64,000 bases of DNA from Marinobacter changyiensis (GTDB taxonomy: Bacteria; Pseudomonadota; Gammaproteobacteria; Pseudomonadales; Oleiphilaceae): NCBI RefSeq assembly GCF_009193265.1, contig NZ_VZZZ01000008.1, forward strand, positions 1 to 64,000. The letters run 5' to 3'. Below the pieces are notes generated by a model. That model had not been told where the DNA came from. It searched no databases and worked only from the letters and a program-made list of their open reading frames with translations. Shown here piece by piece: positions 58,589 through 64,000 of this stretch; the stretch's first letter is position 1, and each line of letters opens with the position of its first letter. The position numbers and the translations under genes are program-made.

Positions 58589-59380
58589 ATGAGCGTTGTA
58601 CTGAATCATCGTATTACCGGAGCAGGCAAACCCCTCATTCTGCTGCACGGGCTTTTTGGCTCGCTGGAAAATCTTGGCGGGGCCGCTCAGCGGTTGCAGG
58701 ACGAGTGGCAGATTCATGCGCTGGATCTGCGTAACCACGGCAAGTCCCCTCATATAGACAGCATGGACTATGCTGCCATGGCAGACGATGTTATCGCTTA
58801 TATGGATGCCCGGGGTCTCGAGCGAGCGGCCCTGCTTGGACATTCCATGGGGGGTAAAACCGCAATGCAAGTGGCTCTTGCCAACCCGATGCGAGTCGAT
58901 CATCTGATTGTTGCGGATATCTCGCCGGTCGACTACAAACCCCGGCATGATTCGGTTCTCGAAGGTATGCGAAATCTTGATCTGAGCCAGATTTCGAGTC
59001 GCCAGCAGGCAGACAAGGCCTTGAGTGAATTTGTGGAGCTGTTGGGAGTGCGGCAGTTCCTGCTGAAAAACCTGGTCCGCATCCCGGAGGAGGAGCGGGA
59101 GCAAGGCGATGGCGCCCGATTCCGATGGCGCCTCAACCTGCCTGTTATCGAGGCCTGCTACCCTGCCTTGGCGGAAGCGCCTTCTGCAACCGGGCCGTTT
59201 GAAGGTCCCACGCTGTTCATCAAGGGGGCCGATTCCGCCTACATCCAGGATAAGCACCGTGACCAGATCAACAAGCTGTTCCCCAACGCGGAGCTGCAGG
59301 TGATTGAGGGCGCCGGTCACTGGCTTCATGCTGAAAAAGCCGACGACTTCGCTGCCGTGTGCCGACGCTTTTTAAGGTGA
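58589..59380 (+). CDS. Alpha/beta hydrolase, YbfF-type esterase
   Basis: The 263-residue protein has an alpha/beta hydrolase fold: LLHGLFGSLENLG (oxyanion loop, about 18-30), DLRNHGKSPH, GHSMGGKTAMQVAL (nucleophile Ser, about 92) and a C-terminal IEGAGHWLHAEK (His). YbfF esterases act on short acyl esters in vitro; the natural substrate is unknown. GGGAG precedes the ATG. It lies 22 bases after the endonuclease V-like gene and probably shares its transcript. Confidence 0.92.
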   Translation: MSVVLNHRITGAGKPLILLHGLFGSLENLGGAAQRLQDEWQIHALDLRNHGKSPHIDSMDYAAMADDVIAYMDARGLERAALLGHSMGGKTAMQVALANPMRVDHLIVADISPVDYKPRHDSVLEGMRNLDLSQISSRQQADKALSEFVELLGVRQFLLKNLVRIPEEEREQGDGARFRWRLNLPVIEACYPALAEAPSATGPFEGPTLFIKGADSAYIQDKHRDQINKLFPNAELQVIEGAGHWLHAEKADDFAAVCRRFLR

Positions 59381-59469
59381 ACCGGCTACCTATACTTTGG
59401 TTCACTTCACAACAGCCGCATCGGTAGGCTAACGTTGAAAGCCATTTCGGGGCCTGGAGCCGATGAGTA

Positions 59470-59943
59470 ATGAGTGCTATCGAGACAACCGATATAACCT
59501 GGGATCGCCCCGATCCGTTCACGTTAACGTTTGAGGTGACCCCTGCGGACACCGACCGGCTCGGGCACGCTAACAACGTGGTTTACGTGCGCTGGCTGGA
59601 GGACATCAGCTGGGCACATATCGAGCATCTGGGAATGACGTGGGAGCGCCACGAGGCCACCGGCAAAGCGATGGCAATCACCCGTACCGAGATTGACTAC
59701 CTGGCCGCGGCCAATACCGGTGACCGCCTGATGATGGCAACCTGGCTGGTCAGCTTTGACGGTCGCTTCCGCTCCTCCCGGCAGTTCCAGCTCATCCGCC
59801 TGGCAGATCGCAAGGTGCTGGCGCGCGCGATGTCCTATCACGCCTGTGTGGATCTCAAAACCCAGCGTCCTGCCCGGGTGCCAAAGGAATACAGCCAGAT
59901 CCTGGGTGGGGCTGTCATTACCGACGGGCTGGTGTCTGATTGA
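59470..59943 (+). CDS. Hotdog-fold acyl-CoA thioesterase
   Basis: The 157-residue protein matches the 4HBT/FadM-like family: DTDRLGHANNVVYVRWLEDI (in two parts, catalytic Asp and the HxN motif, about 27-44), and EIDYLAAANTGDRL. It likely hydrolyses an acyl-CoA; chain length cannot be inferred. The ATG at 59470 overlaps a short out-of-frame ATG, and the ribosome binding site GGAG is unusually far (about 12 bases). Confidence 0.88.
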   Translation: MSAIETTDITWDRPDPFTLTFEVTPADTDRLGHANNVVYVRWLEDISWAHIEHLGMTWERHEATGKAMAITRTEIDYLAAANTGDRLMMATWLVSFDGRFRSSRQFQLIRLADRKVLARAMSYHACVDLKTQRPARVPKEYSQILGGAVITDGLVSD

Positions 59944-60060
59944 CCTTGACCTGAGGGTCTAATCTGGTCCCGCCGTCCGCTATTTCTGCTAATCTGAATG
60001 TTCGTGCCTTGAACACGTTCGATTGAAGTCCGCCAAATACACGAACCGGGAGAAGCTGCC

Positions 60061-61032
60061 GTGAAAACTGCCATGAGACGAGTCGTGTTTGATCAGTTCG
60101 GTGATGTCGATGTTTTGCGTCTTGATACTGCCGGCTCAAGCCCGCAACCAGGCGCAGATGAGGTATGTGTCAGGGTCAGTGGTGCTGGCTTGAATCCCAT
60201 TGACTGGAAAACCCGTCGTGGGCTGGGCTTTGCAGCCAAGCAGATCGAAGACCAGTTGCCCTGGATCCCCGGCTACGATGTCGCCGGTGAGGTGGTGTCA
60301 GTGGGGAAGGGCGTCACGACCCTGGCCCCGGGCGACCGCGTGATGGGTATGGTGGGGTTTCCGGTAAAGGGGGGTGGTTACGCCGACTACGTGCTGGCAA
60401 AAAGCGACGAGCTGGCGATCGTGCCGGAGGAACTCGATCTGATGACTGCCGGCGCCCTGCCACTGGCGGCACTCACCGCCTGGCAGGCTTTATTTGAAGT
60501 CGCCGAACTGGCGCCGGGCCAGAAAATTCTCATCCATGCAGGCGCCGGCGGAGTCGGCCATTTTGCCGTGCAATTTGCCAGAGTCCACGGAGCCCACGTC
60601 ATTGCCACGGCCTCAGCGGGTAACCGGGATTTTCTGGCTGAACTGGGTGTCCACGAAGTGATCGACTATCACACGACGGACTTCATCGAGGAATGCTACG
60701 GTCTCGATGTGGTGCTGGATCTGGTCGGTGGCGACACCGGCAAACGCTCCCTTCATACCCTCAGTGAGCACGGTGTGTTAGTGACTATCCCGACCGCAAC
60801 CGCGGACGAGATTATAACCGCCGCCGAGGGTCTTGGCCTCAGAGCTCATGGCATGGTTGTCCGGCCCGATGTCTTTCACCTGGACGAAATTGCCGAGCTG
60901 ATTGAGGATGGCGATGTCCGGGTACACATCGAGCGGGCATTCCCGCTCTCCGAAGTAGCTGATGCCCACCGCCTGCTGGAAACCGGCCATGTCAGGGGCA
61001 AGCTGGTGCTGGACTGCCGGGACGCGGGCTAG
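60061..61032 (+). CDS. Zinc-independent NADPH:quinone oxidoreductase (MDR family)
   Basis: The 323-residue protein has a GroES-like N-terminal domain (GAGLNPIDWKTRRG, PGYDVAGEVVSVG) and a Rossmann domain with ILIHAGAGGVGHFAVQFAR (about 158-176). The zinc-ligand cysteines of alcohol dehydrogenases are absent, as in quinone reductases of this family. Its substrate is unknown. The GTG start has GGGAGA upstream. Confidence 0.9.
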   Translation: MKTAMRRVVFDQFGDVDVLRLDTAGSSPQPGADEVCVRVSGAGLNPIDWKTRRGLGFAAKQIEDQLPWIPGYDVAGEVVSVGKGVTTLAPGDRVMGMVGFPVKGGGYADYVLAKSDELAIVPEELDLMTAGALPLAALTAWQALFEVAELAPGQKILIHAGAGGVGHFAVQFARVHGAHVIATASAGNRDFLAELGVHEVIDYHTTDFIEECYGLDVVLDLVGGDTGKRSLHTLSEHGVLVTIPTATADEIITAAEGLGLRAHGMVVRPDVFHLDEIAELIEDGDVRVHIERAFPLSEVADAHRLLETGHVRGKLVLDCRDAG

Positions 61033-61085
61033 GCGAGCGGTACCCCGCCTGCCGCTGCCGGCCCAAGATGGGCGGATTGTAGAGT

Positions 61086-62939
61086 TCAGGCTGGTGCGGG
61101 TGCAGGCTCCGGCTTTGCCCCACTGTCCTTTTCCCTGCGCTGCTTCGGGGGCTGGGGTGGCACCAGACTTATCAATGTCCAGCCCTTGTCCAGTTTCAGC
61201 TCGGTTGTCTCCGTGACGGCATGAATGTGCTCCCTCTGGTCAATGGTAAACAGTGGCAAGGCCTGCTGGTCATACTGCGCCTGAAAATCCTCGTAGGTGA
61301 AGGCTTCATTGAAACTGGTGGTTTTCACCTTGTAGCCCTGGCTCGACAGACTGGCCAGTTTGGCGTAGCTGATGTCTCCGAACAGCCCCCGGGTTTGTTG
61401 AATTTTCTCGGCGGTCTGATGCCGGGACTTTTGATCATGGTCGCCTTCTGACAGGCCGTACACGCACCCGCCGCCAAACCAGTCCAGGAAGTGATAGGAC
61501 GCCAGCGAGTTCATCTGCTTGTAGGGCGAGATGACCAGCAGATTGCCGATGCCGGTGAGGTCAAGATGGGTGGAGGCGTGTTCGGACACCGGGTTTCCGA
61601 AATACACTTGCAGATTCTCCATGCGGGCCAGCCGCACGTTTTCCCAGTTGGTGTCGGTCAGAACGACCGGAACGTCCAGTTTTTTCAACACGGTAGCAAT
61701 CTGACGGGCGACCTGATTGGCTCCGAGGATCAGAAAGCCGTAATCCGCAGGCTCCGCCACGTTTAATAGCCGGGCGATGGGGCGGGCGGTCAGGCTTTGA
61801 ATGGTGACAGTGGTGATAATGAGCATGAACACCAGCGGTACCAGCATGCCGGCGCTCTCATACCCGAGGCTCTGGAGCTGGAAGGCAAACAGAGCGGAAA
61901 CCGCAGCCGCTACAATCCCCCGGGGGGCCACCCAGCTCAGGAACAGCCTGTCGCGCCAGGTCAGGGTGGTGCCGATGGCGGAAAGGAAAATGCTGAGCGG
62001 CCTGGCGACCAGAATCAGTACCACGAGCACGGTCACCAGTCCCCAGCCCAGGTCGGCAATGGCGGCAAATTCAATGCGGGCGGCTAGGATAATAAACAGC
62101 GCCGAGATCAGCAATACGCTCAGGGATTCCTTGAATTCGAGAATACTTTCTATGGGTACCTGCTTCATATTCGCCATCCAGATACCCATGATGGTGACCG
62201 TCAGCAGCCCCGATTCATGTGCCATCTCGTTGGATAACGCGTAAGCGCCCAGCATGAAACTCAAGGTGCCGGCATTGTGCAGATACTGTGGAATCAGGTG
62301 CTTGCGAAGCACGATGCCGTTCAGCCAGCCAGCGGCGGCGCCCATCAGAAAACCGATGGCGAGGGTTTTGCCAAAAATTAACAGCGAGTGACCAAACACG
62401 TTGCCCTGACCCCAGGACACAATACCCTCAAAAACGAGCACTGCAAGCAGGGCTCCGACCGGATCGATAATAATGCCTTCCCAGCGCAGGATGTTGGCCA
62501 GACGGGCCGCCGGTTTGACCGATCTTAACAGCGGCGCGATCACGGTGGGCCCGGTCACGATGGAAATTGCGCCGAACAACAGGGCGACTTCGACAGAAAT
62601 ATCAAGAGCCCAGTAGGCGATCAGTGTGCCAATGGTGGCAGTCACAATGGTCCCGACCGGAATCAGGTTGCGGACCATCTTGCCATGGCCCCTGATCTCC
62701 TCGTATTTCAGGGTCAGGCTGCCCTCAAACAGAATGATGGCGACAGCCAGCGAAATGACCGGAAATAACAGGTCGCCAAACAGTTGCTGGGGGTCGAGCC
62801 AGTTGAACATCGGGCCCGCTGCAATGCCACCGGCCAGCAGGAAAAGAATGGCCGGCACTCGCAAGCGCCAGGCGAGCCATTGGCAAAAAAGAGAGAGTAT
62901 CCCGATGCTGGCAAGGAGAAGGGCGATGCTGACTGACAT
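61086..62939 (-). CDS. CPA1-type cation:proton antiporter with TrkA-like domain
   Basis: The 617-residue protein has about 12 membrane helices (1-400) of the NhaP/KefC kind: LLAGGIAAGP, FEGSLTL, TGPTVIAPLL (the TGP/[ND] region) and WVAPRGIVAAAVSALFAF. A cytosolic RCK/TrkA-N-like domain follows (about 405-500: GFLILGANQVARQIATVLKK, VLTDTNWENVRLA), then a C-terminal tail ending in a Pro/Ala-rich stretch. It probably exchanges Na+ or K+ for protons; nucleotide control through the RCK domain is likely. The ATG at 62939 lies after the tcdA stop; longer starts would run into tcdA. Confidence 0.9.
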   Translation of the reverse strand: MSVSIALLLASIGILSLFCQWLAWRLRVPAILFLLAGGIAAGPMFNWLDPQQLFGDLLFPVISLAVAIILFEGSLTLKYEEIRGHGKMVRNLIPVGTIVTATIGTLIAYWALDISVEVALLFGAISIVTGPTVIAPLLRSVKPAARLANILRWEGIIIDPVGALLAVLVFEGIVSWGQGNVFGHSLLIFGKTLAIGFLMGAAAGWLNGIVLRKHLIPQYLHNAGTLSFMLGAYALSNEMAHESGLLTVTIMGIWMANMKQVPIESILEFKESLSVLLISALFIILAARIEFAAIADLGWGLVTVLVVLILVARPLSIFLSAIGTTLTWRDRLFLSWVAPRGIVAAAVSALFAFQLQSLGYESAGMLVPLVFMLIITTVTIQSLTARPIARLLNVAEPADYGFLILGANQVARQIATVLKKLDVPVVLTDTNWENVRLARMENLQVYFGNPVSEHASTHLDLTGIGNLLVISPYKQMNSLASYHFLDWFGGGCVYGLSEGDHDQKSRHQTAEKIQQTRGLFGDISYAKLASLSSQGYKVKTTSFNEAFTYEDFQAQYDQQALPLFTIDQREHIHAVTETTELKLDKGWTLISLVPPQPPKQRREKDSGAKPEPAPAPA

Positions 62940-62946
62940 AAAGGGC

Positions 62947-63777
62947 TCAGGTCCGTTGAGACGATTGAGTGAGGTGGACCAGGTCCTGGCTCCGGGCTTT
63001 TCGGGCAATCCTGTTGATCAGACGAGAGGCGGCAATAAAACCGAAACTCGCAGTAACCGGGCTGGCCGCGCCAAAACCGGTGGCACAATCGAGCCTGACA
63101 GGGCCGTCGCCTGCAGGCTTTTGCAGGCACACCTCGCCATCGCCAGCAGGATACGTCAGCTGCTCCAGGGAGTATACGGCCTCAATGCCAAACCGGCGCT
63201 TGGGGTTGCGGGAGAAGCCGTACTCTCTTCGCAGCAGGTTACGTACCTTGGCTAACAAGGGGTCCTGGGTGGTGCGGCTCAGGTCGGTCACCTGGATCTG
63301 GGTCGGGTCGAGCTGGCCCCCGGCTCCTCCGGCACAGACCAGGGGGATTTTCTGGCGCTGGCAGTGGGCGATCAGCGCGGCTTTGGCTTTGACACTGTCG
63401 ATGGCATCCACGACGCCGTCCAGTTCGGAGGTGATCAGCTCCGCGGTGTTCTTCGGAGTCACAAAACCAAAGTGAATACGAATATCCGCGTGAGGATTGA
63501 TGGCCCTCAGGCGCTCGGCCATCACGTCAGTTTTGGTTTTGCCGTACTGCCCGTCGAGAGCATGGGATTGCCGGTTGGTGTTGGAGACGCAGACATCGTC
63601 CATATCAATCAGCGTCAGCCGGCCGATACCGGTGCGTGCCAGCGCTTCTGCGGCCCAGGAACCCACCCCGCCCAGCCCGACAATCGCGACGTGGGCGTCC
63701 CGGAAGGCGGCAGTGGCCTGGCGGCCGTACAGGCGTTCGATGCCACCAAACCGGAAATTGAAGTCGTCCTGGGTCAT
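62947..63777 (-). CDS. tcdA: tRNA threonylcarbamoyladenosine dehydratase
   Basis: A 276-residue E1-like enzyme that cyclises t6A37 to ct6A in tRNA. The ATP-binding region IVGLGGVGSWAAEALARTGIG (about 31-51), LIDMDDVCVSNTNRQ and the Cys-containing C-terminal half (RLDCATGFGAASPVTASFG) match. It is upstream of the antiporter with seven bases between them. Confidence 0.95.
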   Translation of the reverse strand: MTQDDFNFRFGGIERLYGRQATAAFRDAHVAIVGLGGVGSWAAEALARTGIGRLTLIDMDDVCVSNTNRQSHALDGQYGKTKTDVMAERLRAINPHADIRIHFGFVTPKNTAELITSELDGVVDAIDSVKAKAALIAHCQRQKIPLVCAGGAGGQLDPTQIQVTDLSRTTQDPLLAKVRNLLRREYGFSRNPKRRFGIEAVYSLEQLTYPAGDGEVCLQKPAGDGPVRLDCATGFGAASPVTASFGFIAASRLINRIARKARSQDLVHLTQSSQRT

Positions 63778-63904
63778 ACAGTATCCCGTGCGCGATCAGA
63801 GAAAGAGCGAAGCGCAATTGTACCGGAGAAGACGCAGTCTGACAGCGGGCATATAAAAGCCCCGCAAATGCGTGGCAGGAAGGTCATTGCGCGCGGTTGA
63901 CCGG

Positions 63905-64000
63905 CTATGCGGCCCAGTGGTCGTCAGCAAAGTCCATGATAGCGGCCTTGCCGCTGACGATATCCTGCAATAGCCACTGTGTTTCAGGCAGCAGTTTCTC
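63905..64000 (-). CDS. 3' end of an unidentified gene
   Basis: The minus strand is open from the window edge to a TAG at 63905-63907. It encodes the last 31 residues of a protein ending in MDFADDHWAA. This is too little for a family call. It lies upstream of tcdA in the same direction, with 127 bases between them. Confidence 0.5.
   Translation of the reverse strand, partial: EKLLPETQWLLQDIVSGKAAIMDFADDHWAA

Overview
The window looks like a chromosomal segment of a Marinobacter-like marine gammaproteobacterium. This is inferred from gene content and order: the run algZ-algR-hemC-hemD-hemX-hemY, argH, cyaA, lptM-lysA-dapF-DUF484-xerC and the ppx/trxA/rho/ubiD neighbourhood match the pseudomonad/Marinobacter arrangement, and the proteins are closest in style to that group. 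Species assignment would need a database search. Almost all of the window is ordinary, densely packed housekeeping sequence.

Left end (1-4816), accessory region. An IS3-family element runs off the left edge and its terminal repeat ends at base 120, apparently inside the P-loop codons of an OLD/DUF3696-like ATPase gene. The decapitated ATPase is followed by an overlapping gene for an unrecognised protein with a PLD-like C-terminal motif, then by a NERD nuclease-helicase fusion. The block is AT-richer than the rest and ends at a tRNA-Arg(CCG) gene, next to a set of TGGACACA repeats phased at 11 bp. I read this as the tRNA-proximal end of a genomic island carrying a candidate (now broken) ATPase/effector/nuclease-helicase defence module. 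This is the most interesting part of the window.

4973-26450, core genes: yaeQ; a cidA/lrgB pair; an iron-storage pair (bfd with a Fur box, then bfr); a phosphomannomutase; outer-membrane phospholipase A with a small membrane protein; cytochrome c5; Rep helicase; a GGDEF/EAL protein; Tex; gshA; an orphan FliL-like protein; dsbB; rsd/algQ; an FKBP lipoprotein; a DUF4124/TIGR02444 pair; the ABC-F protein YheS, with an apparently leaderless promoter; and ppx.

26831-34092: trxA, then an oppositely oriented molybdopterin operon (moaB-moeA-moaD-moaE) that separates trxA from rho, then rho with a long leader, ubiD and a ferredoxin-flavin reductase fusion.

34143-49146: the haem and two-component run algZ-algR-hemC-hemD-hemX-hemY on the minus strand, divergent from argH and cyaA, then lptM-lysA-dapF-DUF484-xerC and a DUF2789 gene.

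49256-64000: a histidine kinase with two periplasmic solute-binding domains, small secreted and unknown proteins, a PlpD-type patatin/beta-barrel protein, a lipoprotein, a cardiolipin synthase, a T4 endonuclease V-like protein lacking the canonical catalytic residues, an esterase, a thioesterase, a quinone reductase, a CPA1-type antiporter, tcdA and the 3' end of one more gene.

No rRNA, CRISPR array, complete prophage or replication origin is visible.
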